This document shows positions 1 to 7,064 of a stretch of DNA of 64,000 bases, piece by piece. This DNA is from Bacillus sp. V3-13. Lineage in GTDB: Bacteria > Bacillota > Bacilli > Bacillales > Cytobacillaceae. The stretch covers positions 1 to 64,000 of the forward strand of contig NZ_PGUZ01000059.1 of the NCBI RefSeq assembly GCF_002860165.1. The letters run 5' to 3'. The position numbers were made by a program, and so were the translations under genes. The stretch's first letter is position 1; every line of letters starts with the position of its first letter. The notes under the pieces are model-generated. The model saw nothing but the letters and a program-made list of their open reading frames with translations. It was not told the origin of the DNA and searched no databases.

Positions 1-1
1 A

Positions 2-571
2 CTTATCAAATATAAGTATAATGTTGCGAAAACTATTGTTTCAGATGCCAGGAAGTATATAGACGAAAGTTCCGGATCCAGAGTGGCTGGCAGAGCCACA
101 TTTGAAATAGCATCACTCCTTATAGGAACAAAAGGCCTTTCAAATGTGACCAAAGTGGGCAAGGTTGCAAAACCGGCTGCGGTGGTTGCAGATAATAGCG
201 GAGTTAATTTGAGGCCTGTGGATATAGGGACTACTGGTTTGAAATTGGACTTGCAATTCTTTGCTAAGGTATCGGGTAAAACTGAAAAGCACCATATCGC
301 CACTGATAAAAGCAAGAAATTTGACTTCAAGAATCATCCTGCCTTTAAGGAAACGGGGATAAATGTTAGTAAGGACATTGACAACTTAGTTGACTTGGCT
401 AACCATAGAGGTAGACATACCAACAAATATCACCAAGAAGTGCAAGATAGATTGGATGCTGTGTACAATCGCTATGGTGGAACTGATAAGTTGGAGGATA
501 CTGTAAGAGCTGAATTAAGGAAAATGAAACAAGAGCTACTTGATGGAAAACTCGATCCATATGGGAAATAA
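2..571 (+). CDS. C-terminal part of a polymorphic toxin with an AHH-type nuclease domain (5' end outside window)
   Basis: The frame is open from base 2 with no stop upstream, so the gene begins outside the window; the GTG at 83 is only an internal codon. About 189 residues are visible. A linker ending in LDLQFFAK is followed by the toxin tip, which holds a KHHIATDKS motif and later HRGRHTNKYH. This is the pattern of AHH nucleases of the HNH/EndoVII fold carried at the C-termini of secreted bacterial toxins. The predicted role is nucleic acid cleavage in a competing cell. The N-terminal delivery domain (LXG, WapA/Rhs or similar) cannot be seen. The next gene, 18 bases downstream, looks like the matching immunity protein. 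The family call is good; the exact substrate is not known. Confidence 0.75.
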   Translation, partial: LIKYKYNVAKTIVSDARKYIDESSGSRVAGRATFEIASLLIGTKGLSNVTKVGKVAKPAAVVADNSGVNLRPVDIGTTGLKLDLQFFAKVSGKTEKHHIATDKSKKFDFKNHPAFKETGINVSKDIDNLVDLANHRGRHTNKYHQEVQDRLDAVYNRYGGTDKLEDTVRAELRKMKQELLDGKLDPYGK

Positions 572-589
572 TGAAAGGATGATTGTCTG

Positions 590-1168
590 TTGCGCTACTA
601 TCGACTGGTCTACAGCAATGATAAGGATGATATGTTACCCGAAGGGAAAAGTCCCATTGTAATAAATAATTACGAACTGTTAGGTTTTGATTTAAGGGCG
701 TTATGGAGAGGACAAAAAATTAACAACTGGAACAATGGTATCAGACTGTTTTATGAAAAAGGTGAGGTATTATTAGATCTGATACCTAATAACCTGTCTT
801 GGTTAATTCTTTCCGTCAATGGATTGAACGTAGTAAGGAGGTTTATTGCAGATGCCCAAGTTTTTCAAGTATCAATTACCTCCGAAGCAAATAAGGACTT
901 GATAATAGAAGCCAATGTTGTCAATGTTCTTACATCAATTTCCGCTATGAACTGGGAGAAAACCGACTATACTGCATGGGATGACGATCCGAAAGAGATA
1001 AAAGTAATTAGGAATTTGGTTATGAATCGGAGTGCACTAATTCAAGAGCCAGATATCTTTAGACTTAATGAAAGTAAGAATTTTATAATTGTCTCAGAAA
1101 GGTTGAAAAGTGAGATTGAAAAATCTAATTTGTCAGGGTTTGGTTTTTGGGAAATAGAAATAACATAA
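590..1168 (+). CDS. Probable immunity protein of the Imm11/DUF1629 type
   Basis: A 192-residue soluble protein with no signal peptide or membrane segment. It starts at TTG 590, ten bases after an AAAGGAT ribosome site. The C-terminal half has PDIFRL followed by IIVSERLKSEIEKSNLSG and an acidic end, which resembles the DUF1629 family used as immunity proteins beside polymorphic toxins. It lies 18 bases after the toxin tip in the same direction and is closed by a terminator, the standard arrangement of a toxin-immunity pair. It should bind and block the AHH nuclease of the same cell. The family assignment rests on the short C-terminal motif and on position, so a different immunity family is possible. 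Confidence 0.65.
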   Translation: MRYYRLVYSNDKDDMLPEGKSPIVINNYELLGFDLRALWRGQKINNWNNGIRLFYEKGEVLLDLIPNNLSWLILSVNGLNVVRRFIADAQVFQVSITSEANKDLIIEANVVNVLTSISAMNWEKTDYTAWDDDPKEIKVIRNLVMNRSALIQEPDIFRLNESKNFIIVSERLKSEIEKSNLSGFGFWEIEIT

Positions 1169-1183
1169 TGGTAACAGTATTTT

Positions 1184-1219
1184 CCTTGGTTGAGCATAGT
1201 GCTTAGCCAAGGTTTTTTC
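1184..1219 (+). terminator. Intrinsic terminator of the toxin-immunity operon
   Basis: A 13-base stem (CCTTGGTTGAGCA pairing with TGCTTAGCCAAGG through two G-U pairs) with a 3-base loop, followed at once by TTTTTTCTT. It closes the toxin-immunity transcript. Confidence 0.85.
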
Positions 1220-1269
1220 TTTAGCCCTAAATTCTCCTATTCACTGAACATTAGAACGTCCTAAATCGA

Positions 1270-1466
1270 AACTCGTGCGCTAAAAAGGCATACTGAATCA
1301 GTAGATCAATGAATAGGGCATATTTGAATACCAGTAGCTCATGCACGTTGTTTTTTGATTTTAGAAAACTAATGCAGATAGGCCTTATTTCAAATTCAGT
1401 ACCTCATGCAAGTAAGTTGGGATTGAAAAACGGACCTCAAGCAAATAAATTGGAAGCCCCTCTTGT
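1270..1466. repeat. Six degenerate 33-bp tandem repeat units
   Basis: Units begin at 1270, 1303, 1336, 1368, 1401 and 1434 and are 33, 33, 32, 33, 33 and 33 bases long. Each opens with a version of ACCTCATGCAAGTA and most continue with a GGC-TATTTGAA-CAGT-like second half. Identity between units is partial, with no unique spacers, so this is not CRISPR. The region between the immunity terminator and the broken recombinase (1220-1566) otherwise holds no gene that could be supported. Confidence 0.6.
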
Positions 1467-1566
1467 CAGCAAATAACCGTTCTCATACAATCTCACAGAA
1501 GCAGATTCAGAGGCTGAAATGTAAAAGTTACAGCAAGTAAAATTTATGTAACGGGAGGGTGAAAAG

Positions 1567-1711
1567 TTGAACGTTGTTGGGTATATACGAGTCTCGACTC
1601 AAGGTCAAGCAAGAGATGGATATAGCTTGAAATATCAAGAAGAGGAGATAAAAGCATATTGTGAAGAGCATGGCTTTAATTTGACAAATATCTTTAGAGA
1701 TGAGGGCATAA
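1567..1711 (+). pseudogene. Serine recombinase (resolvase/invertase), 5' fragment only
   Basis: Starts at TTG 1567 after a GGGAGGG ribosome site. The first 48 residues read as the N-terminal catalytic domain of a serine recombinase: NVVGYIRVSTQGQARDGYS includes the conserved Arg and the nucleophilic Ser, followed by LKYQEEEIKAYCEEHGF. Homology stops near base 1711, where the sequence changes into the tail of an unrelated hydrolase in another frame. The open frame runs on to 1887 but those 58 codons are nonsense relative to any recombinase. The catalytic domain is less than half complete and the DNA-binding domain is missing, so the gene is dead. Confidence 0.8.
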
Positions 1712-1999
1712 CTGCCAGTTTGTGGAGGAATCCAAGTCATTTATACACCCGGACATACATCCAGTCACATCAATCTATATTTAAAACAAAGCAAGACACT
1801 GGTCGCGGCAGATGCTTTAATATCAATCGAAGGCAAATTAAGAGGGCCGGTACAGCAAACTACGCTGGATATGGACCTAGCTCTTAAATCTGTCGGGAAG
1901 TTCCTGAACTACGAGATTGAATCAGTGATTTGTTATCATGGGGGACTTGTTGCTGGAAATGTTCAAGAACAAATTCAAAGAATTGTAAAAGTAGGGTAA
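1712..1999 (+). pseudogene. Metallo-beta-lactamase-fold hydrolase, 3' fragment
   Basis: In the frame starting at 1712 there are 95 open codons ending in TAA at 1997-1999. They read LPVCGGIQVIYTPGHTSSHI, then a segment with LKQSKTLVAADAL, and end with a CYHGG motif. PGHTSSH, the AAD-A-L stretch and the late His are typical metal-site elements of the C-terminal half of an MBL-fold hydrolase (YflN-like). There is no start codon or N-terminal half, and an in-frame stop sits at 1709. The fragment joins the recombinase fragment directly, so a deletion or element excision has removed both missing halves. Confidence 0.75.
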
Positions 2000-2019
2000 A
2001 CCGGACAGGAGTGTTTCCA

Positions 2020-2547
2020 ATGGAGAAAAGAACCGTTTACTTAATTTCCGGACCGGCAGGGGTTGGGAAATCGACAACAACAAAAAAACTTGGCAAAAGT
2101 CTAAAAAGAAGTGCCTATATTGAAGGTGACTTAATTGATCATATGGTGGCGGGTGGATACGTTCCTCCATGGGAAAGCGAAGAACTGACCGCATTAATCT
2201 GGAAGAATATCATAAGCCTTTGTAACAACTTTCTGGATGCCAATATGGATGTCGTGATTGATTATATAACTTTTCCCGCCGATGCTGCCATGTTAAAAGA
2301 AGCCTTTCAAGCCAGGAATATCGAACTCGTATATGTCGTCTTGATGACAGACAAAGAAGAGCTGTTGAAAAGAGATTCGTTAAGGAGTCCAAACGCTCAA
2401 ATGAAGGAAAGATGTTTAGTTTTAGTCGATGAATTTATGGATTCAGAGCTGCAAGCACGGTTTATTTTAAATACGAGTGGAATGACGACAGAAGATCTTC
2501 CTGCTATTATTTCCAATATTAAGACGGACCCTTCCTTTAAACTATAA
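2020..2547 (+). CDS. P-loop kinase / AAA-like ATP-binding protein
   Basis: A 175-residue cytoplasmic protein. The ATG at 2020 is preferred over earlier in-frame starts because an ACAGGAG ribosome site lies just before it and because the Walker A motif GPAGVGKST then falls at residues 11-19, as usual for small kinases. A DxxD-type segment follows around VVIDYITF and a later KRD-LR stretch could be the lid. The family includes shikimate kinase-like and antibiotic- or nucleoside-phosphorylating enzymes; the substrate cannot be read from the sequence. It stands alone, 20 bases after the broken hydrolase, and ends in a bidirectional terminator. Confidence 0.75.
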   Translation: MEKRTVYLISGPAGVGKSTTTKKLGKSLKRSAYIEGDLIDHMVAGGYVPPWESEELTALIWKNIISLCNNFLDANMDVVIDYITFPADAAMLKEAFQARNIELVYVVLMTDKEELLKRDSLRSPNAQMKERCLVLVDEFMDSELQARFILNTSGMTTEDLPAIISNIKTDPSFKL

Positions 2548-2576
2548 GGTGAACATTAATTGCATATTAGACGTAT

Positions 2577-2616
2577 AAAAAAGGCAATTCTGACGCAAAT
2601 CAGATTTGCCTTTTTT
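2577..2616. terminator. Bidirectional terminator between the P-loop kinase and the LacI gene
   Basis: AAAAAAGGCAA pairs with TTGCCTTTTTT, with an inner CTGA/TCAG pairing. It works for both convergent genes. The stop codon of the LacI gene (2600-2602) lies inside the hairpin. Confidence 0.8.
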
Positions 2617-3631
2617 GTTGAATTCGAGGTACGGCACCTGTCGATTCTCTTTTTACTAATTTTGCAGGCAACAGAATCTCCTGATGGGGCTCTTCTGGAT
2701 TTTCCAGCCGCCATAATAATTGTTGTAATCCTTTTTTTCCATAAAACTCTAAGTCAATGTCCATTGTAGTGATTCTGGGATTTGCTATTTTAGATAACTG
2801 GCCGTTATCAAAATTACATACAGAAGCATCCTCTGGAACCTGCAAGCCTTTCTTTTGAAGGTTGGACATAACATAAAATCCTAATCCATCGTTGACACAG
2901 AACCAGGCGGTCGGCAGATCGGCAAGAGCGTTTATGGCCGCTTCAACTTCTTCAGGAGTTTCTTTAATGCTCGTAATCATCCACTCATCTTTAGCCTCCA
3001 GTCCGAGCTTCTTAAACGCCATTAAATACCCTTCCAAACGCTCCAGATAACTGGGGGAAAAGCTTGTATCTCCAACAAAAGCAATGCTTGTATGGCCGAG
3101 TTCATGCAAATATTTGATCGCATTGAAAGCCGCGAAACGGTTATTTGTTAAGATTGCATCTGCAGTAAGTGCAGGGTCATGATGATCAATTAAAACCGTT
3201 GGAATTCCTGTATGTATAATTTTCTGAATGTATTCGTTGCTAATGTGGGACAGTATCAGTACTCCATCGACTGTCCGGTTTTCGATGAACGGAGGCAAGA
3301 TCAGATGATCTCTGGCAAAGGGAGTTATAGACTGAATAGTAAGATTCATTCCCTTTGAAAGCAATTCTTTCTCTACGCTGAGATAAATTTCACCGAAGAA
3401 GCCCTTTTGGGAAAAAGCAAATTCAGAAGCGATTAATGCAATATTTTTACTGGCTGTTTCTCTTTGTTTTCTTCTGTTTGGATATTCATAACCCATTTCA
3501 TTAGCGGTAGCTAATACTAATTTTCTTGTTTCTTCGCTTACTCCCGGTTTCCCTGTTAGAGCCTGGGAAACGGAATTCTTGGATATATTCAGACGATCAG
3601 CTATACTCTGCATCGAAACTTTACTTTTCAT
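2600..3631 (-). CDS. LacI-family transcriptional regulator of the oligosaccharide locus
   Basis: A 343-residue repressor. Residues 1-55 form the LacI helix-turn-helix (SMQSIADRLNISKNSVSQAL followed by GKPGVSEETR), then the periplasmic-binding-protein-like sensor domain with VLILSHISNEYI and TIAFVGD-type segments. The start at 3631 follows a GAAAGGGA ribosome site. It is divergent from the binding protein, permease and glycoside enzyme genes at 4017-11155. Two TTGTAA/TTACAA inverted repeats lie in the 385-base divergent region, one near its own start and one just downstream of the ABC promoter, so it probably represses both itself and the transport operon until a sugar ligand binds. Confidence 0.9.
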   Translation of the reverse strand: MKSKVSMQSIADRLNISKNSVSQALTGKPGVSEETRKLVLATANEMGYEYPNRRKQRETASKNIALIASEFAFSQKGFFGEIYLSVEKELLSKGMNLTIQSITPFARDHLILPPFIENRTVDGVLILSHISNEYIQKIIHTGIPTVLIDHHDPALTADAILTNNRFAAFNAIKYLHELGHTSIAFVGDTSFSPSYLERLEGYLMAFKKLGLEAKDEWMITSIKETPEEVEAAINALADLPTAWFCVNDGLGFYVMSNLQKKGLQVPEDASVCNFDNGQLSKIANPRITTMDIDLEFYGKKGLQQLLWRLENPEEPHQEILLPAKLVKRESTGAVPRIQQKRQI

Positions 3632-3665
3632 CCTAAGTTCCCTTTCTGTTGATAATTGTCATGTA

Positions 3666-3681
3666 ATTGTAACGTTACAAT
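3666..3681. promoter_or_regulatory. LacI-type operator, 16-bp perfect palindrome
   Basis: ATTGTAACGTTACAAT is fully self-complementary with a central CG, the typical layout of LacI/GalR operators. It lies 35-50 bases upstream of the lacI-family start, suited to autoregulation. Confidence 0.8.
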
Positions 3682-3748
3682 ATAACTATACAAGAAACCT
3701 TAAAAGGTTGTAAATGATAAATGATTAAAAATTTACACAAAAAACACA

Positions 3749-3777
3749 TTGACTATACATAATGCAAGGTGTAATAA
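3749..3777 (+). promoter_or_regulatory. Sigma-A promoter of the oligosaccharide transport operon
   Basis: TTGACT at 3749-3754, a 17-base spacer, and TAATAA at 3772-3777. It is followed by a 240-base leader up to the binding-protein gene that carries an operator and a cre site. Confidence 0.75.
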
Positions 3778-3781
3778 TGTA

Positions 3782-3797
3782 TTTGTAAGGTTTACAA
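3782..3797. promoter_or_regulatory. Second LacI-type operator over the transcription start
   Basis: TTGTAA-GGT-TTACAA (3783-3797) has the same half-sites as the palindrome at 3666 but a 3-base centre instead of 2. It begins 6 bases after the -10 box, so bound repressor would cover the start point. Confidence 0.6.
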
Positions 3798-3859
3798 GCA
3801 TAGTTACAAAATAAAATGTAATTCGCCTAGTCATATGACTTTTATTTTTTCGAAGATAA

Positions 3860-3873
3860 TGACAGCGCTATCA
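3860..3873 (+). promoter_or_regulatory. cre site for CcpA
   Basis: TGACAGCGCTATCA matches the Bacillus cre consensus (WTGNAANCGNWWNCAW) with one mismatch, including both flanking W positions. It lies about 80 bases downstream of the -10 box, a position from which CcpA acts as a roadblock. This implies glucose repression of the operon. Confidence 0.7.
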
Positions 3874-4016
3874 TTCTCTGATGTGAATCAAATGGAATCT
3901 ATTAATTAGTGTACATTTTTGGAGGTGATTTTGAAAGTTTGAACAATGAAAGATGAAGTTTTTAGATTCAAGTTTTACAGAAATAGCAAGCCAATTATAA
4001 TTTGGGAGGAATACAT

Positions 4017-5339
4017 ATGAAGTGGAAAAAAGCAGCATCAATGCTTCTCGCAGCAAGTTTATCTGTCTCGGCGTTAGCAGCGTGTTCAACTGGTAACAGC
4101 AACAATAAAGAAACGACAAAAGACGGCGTTACAACCATTGAATTCTGGGCAGCTCCAAACCCTACTCAGCAGGTTTATTGGAAAGAAGTGGCCGAAGCTT
4201 TTGAAAAGGAGCATAAGGACATAAAGGTGAATGTCAGCCAAATTAAAGAAAGTCCTACTTCTGAGGCCAGCATTCAGTCAGCTATTGCTGGAAAAAGCGC
4301 TCCAACAATCTCTGAAAATATCAATCGCGGTTTTGCTGCCCAGCTTGCCGACAGTAAAGCTCTTGCTCCGTTAAATGAGCTTGAAGGATGGGATAAAATC
4401 GTTGAAGGGCGCCAGATGGAGGAAACAGTCAAATCGTGGATTTTCTCTGACGGTAATCAATATGTTCTGCCAATCTACTCTAACCCAATGCTGTTTGGAT
4501 GGAGACTGGATGTTCTAAAAGAAATTGGCTACAATGAGCCGCCAAAAACTTATAGTGAATTTTTGGATATGACAACGAAGCTGAAAGAAAAATATCCGGA
4601 TAAATATGTATGGGCAAAGCCGGATCTGGCTGATCCAACTGCATGGAAACGCTGGTTTGACTTCTTTATGCTCTACAATGCAGCGTCTGAAGGGAATAAC
4701 TTTATTGAAGGTAATGAATTTGTTGCTGAGGACGAAGCAGGATTAAACGTTTTAAACTTCATGGCGGACCTTGAAAAACGAGATGGTATCCTTGTCAAAG
4801 AATCGACAGATCCTTTTGAAAGTGGATTAGGGATTTTCACAGATATCGGTCCTTGGACATTCAGCTATTGGGCAGAGAAATTTCCGGAAATGAAATATGG
4901 GGAAACATTTACATTGGCGCCACCTCCAGTTCCTGACAATGTAAGCCCGGACAACGTAAAAACGTTTGCTGATGCAAAGGGTCTTGTTATATTTGCATCC
5001 GCAACGGACGAGCAGAAGAAAGCAGCTATCACGTTTATCGATTGGGTTTACTCAAATCCTGACAATGACCTGCAGTGGCTGGAGAAGACGAACCTTCCAC
5101 CCGCACGTGATGATTTATCAACAAATGAAGCATTCACAGCGTTCTTTGAAAACCATCCAGAGTTAAAGCCTTATGCGGAAGCAGTACCAAATGGGATACC
5201 TTCCATGGATAATCCAAAATACAATGAGCTGCAAACTCATATTGGCCAACATGCAGTCAACCCTGTTGTGAAAGGAGAAGTAGATCCTGAGAAAGGCTGG
5301 AAAGCCATGAAGGAAGCGATCGAGGGGGAGCTTAAGTAA
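4017..5339 (+). CDS. Carbohydrate ABC transporter substrate-binding lipoprotein
   Basis: A 440-residue extracellular lipoprotein. The ATG at 4017 is chosen because GGGAGGA lies 7 bases upstream; the signal peptide MKWKKAASMLLAASLSVSAL ends in a lipobox LAAC, so the Cys is lipidated. The mature protein starts with a Ser/Asn-rich linker, then TTIEFWAAPNPTQQ, typical of family 1 (maltose/multiple-sugar) binding proteins. It delivers oligosaccharide to the two permeases that follow; the permease start overlaps its stop by one base. The sugar is not evident, but nearby GH130 and DUF1861 sequences favour mannosides or related beta-linked sugars. Confidence 0.92.
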   Translation: MKWKKAASMLLAASLSVSALAACSTGNSNNKETTKDGVTTIEFWAAPNPTQQVYWKEVAEAFEKEHKDIKVNVSQIKESPTSEASIQSAIAGKSAPTISENINRGFAAQLADSKALAPLNELEGWDKIVEGRQMEETVKSWIFSDGNQYVLPIYSNPMLFGWRLDVLKEIGYNEPPKTYSEFLDMTTKLKEKYPDKYVWAKPDLADPTAWKRWFDFFMLYNAASEGNNFIEGNEFVAEDEAGLNVLNFMADLEKRDGILVKESTDPFESGLGIFTDIGPWTFSYWAEKFPEMKYGETFTLAPPPVPDNVSPDNVKTFADAKGLVIFASATDEQKKAAITFIDWVYSNPDNDLQWLEKTNLPPARDDLSTNEAFTAFFENHPELKPYAEAVPNGIPSMDNPKYNELQTHIGQHAVNPVVKGEVDPEKGWKAMKEAIEGELK

Positions 5340-6217
5340 TGAAAACGAAAGGAATGAATGGTTTGGGCTGGTTATTTACCAGTCCTTACCTTATATATGC
5401 AACAATCTTTTTTGCTATCCCTTTAATATGGTCTTTATATCTATCATTTACTGATTGGAATTTAATTGCGCCAACCTATGAGTGGCTTGGTTTTGAGAAT
5501 TTTATGAAGGCATTCCGAAACCCGGGTGTTCAAGCGGCCTTTTTTGTTACTTTTAAATTTATGGCTGTGTTTGTACCGTTAGTTTTAATTCTTTCTATTT
5601 CGGTAGCCGTAATTGTCCAGGGACTGCCACGCTTTAAAGGTATATTCCTGGTCGGCTTCTTCCTGCCTTACTTATCATCAGGGGTTGTGGCTTCATTTAT
5701 TGCAAAAGGGCTGCTCTCTTATAACAGCCCGTTAAATGAATTCTTGCGGAAGCTTAATATTCATATCGACTGGCTGGGAACTCCTTTTGCTGCTTTATTC
5801 ATCGTGGCCTTTATCATTGCCTGGAAATTCACAGGTTATTATGCGTTGATCTTTGTCGCGGGCCTTGAAAGTATTGGCAAGGATATATATGAAGCAGCAG
5901 CGATTGATGGAGTTGCTCCATGGCAAAGATTCTGGAAAATCACTTTTCCGATGCTGTACCCTTCTCTTTATACGGTGTTGATTTTATCAATCGGTGTCAC
6001 GTTTGGTATCTTCACTGAAGTTTACCAATTAACCGGCGGGGGACCAAACTATGCTACAAATACATGGCAAATGGAGATTTATACGCAGGCATTCACTAAT
6101 CTGCAAGCCGGCTATGCTTCTGCTGTAGCTATTATTGCCTCTATCGTAACGTTCATCTCCATCTTTATTATTCGAAAATTATTAGAATTGTGGGGGAAGC
6201 GAAATGGTTGGGTCTAA
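5339..6217 (+). CDS. Carbohydrate ABC transporter permease, MalF type
   Basis: A 292-residue integral membrane protein with about six hydrophobic helices. The cytoplasmic EAA loop EAAAIDGVAPWQRFWKITFP that docks the ATPase is clear near residue 190. The start ATG overlaps the stop of the binding-protein gene (TAATG), showing translational coupling. Together with the next gene it forms the heterodimeric channel. No ATPase gene is present in the operon; in Bacillus such systems share a multi-use MsmX-type ATPase encoded elsewhere. Confidence 0.92.
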   Translation: MKTKGMNGLGWLFTSPYLIYATIFFAIPLIWSLYLSFTDWNLIAPTYEWLGFENFMKAFRNPGVQAAFFVTFKFMAVFVPLVLILSISVAVIVQGLPRFKGIFLVGFFLPYLSSGVVASFIAKGLLSYNSPLNEFLRKLNIHIDWLGTPFAALFIVAFIIAWKFTGYYALIFVAGLESIGKDIYEAAAIDGVAPWQRFWKITFPMLYPSLYTVLILSIGVTFGIFTEVYQLTGGGPNYATNTWQMEIYTQAFTNLQAGYASAVAIIASIVTFISIFIIRKLLELWGKRNGWV

Positions 6218-7034
6218 GAATAAATCACTGTTTCTGCGCTACACTTTAGCCATTTTGTTGCTCATTGTAATGGTTTTTCCATATTTATATATGGTTTTAA
6301 ATTCATTCGCAGATTGGACACAGGTCGACCGGAAGCTGATTCCTACTGAGTTTACACTGCGTTCCTATGAATGGCTGTTTGGCGGCGGGGAAGCTGTAAT
6401 CCCCCGGCCGTGGGTAAGAGCATTTTTTAATAGCATAATCGTTTCTACCGCATCAACGTTTTTAATGATGGTATCTGCAGTTATGATTGCCTATGCTCTG
6501 GCGAAAATTTCGTTTAAAGGAAGAAACACGGTCAACAACGTGATTCTGTTTCAAATGTTCTTCCCCGGGATCATTTTATTAGTACCAACCTTTTTAATTA
6601 TGCAACAGGTTGGATTGTACGATTCCTATCTCGGAATGATTCTGCCAAAAGCGTTAAGCTTATGGGCTGTGTTTATGTACACAAACTTTTTCAGGGCGAT
6701 TCCAGATTCGTTTATTGAAGCGGCAAAAATTGACGGAGCGTCTGAATTGCAAATCATGTTTAAGATTGTACTGCCGATGTCCAAATCGATTACAACGGTT
6801 ATTTTCCTGTTTTTATTTATGGAAAGATGGACAGAGCTCCTATGGGATATGATTGTAGTCCGCAGTGATAACTTATTAACCTTGAACGTTCTACTTTCGC
6901 AAATGTTCGGCCCTTACGGAGGCTACCCTGGCCCAATGTATGCCGCATCCGTCTTATTAACGGTTCCGATTATCATTCTTTTCGTTATTTTCTCTAAGAA
7001 GTTCCAAGAGGGAATGCAATTCACACTTAAGTAA
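6204..7034 (+). CDS. Carbohydrate ABC transporter permease, MalG type
   Basis: A 276-residue membrane protein overlapping the previous gene by 14 bases. It begins with a cytoplasmic lysine-rich tip, then a first helix LAILLLIVMVFPYLYMVL, and has an EAA loop EAAKIDGASELQIMFKIVLP near residue 175. It is the second channel half of the importer. The C-terminus QEGMQFTLK resembles the usual GLTAGAVKG-like tail of MalG proteins only loosely. Confidence 0.92.
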   Translation: MVGSKNKSLFLRYTLAILLLIVMVFPYLYMVLNSFADWTQVDRKLIPTEFTLRSYEWLFGGGEAVIPRPWVRAFFNSIIVSTASTFLMMVSAVMIAYALAKISFKGRNTVNNVILFQMFFPGIILLVPTFLIMQQVGLYDSYLGMILPKALSLWAVFMYTNFFRAIPDSFIEAAKIDGASELQIMFKIVLPMSKSITTVIFLFLFMERWTELLWDMIVVRSDNLLTLNVLLSQMFGPYGGYPGPMYAASVLLTVPIIILFVIFSKKFQEGMQFTLK

Positions 7035-7064
7035 ACTACGATCAAACGAAAAGAGGGTTCAGCA

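Noticed and set aside
1270-1466. CRISPR array
   Set aside because: Units are contiguous and degenerate with no unique spacers, and no cas gene is present.
1567-1887. A complete 106-residue protein
   Set aside because: Only the first 48 residues match a recombinase; the rest is out-of-frame reading of an MBL-fold gene tail.
1930-2019. N-terminal extension of the P-loop kinase
   Set aside because: It would read the MBL fragment in another frame; a ribosome site and Walker A spacing support the start at 2020.
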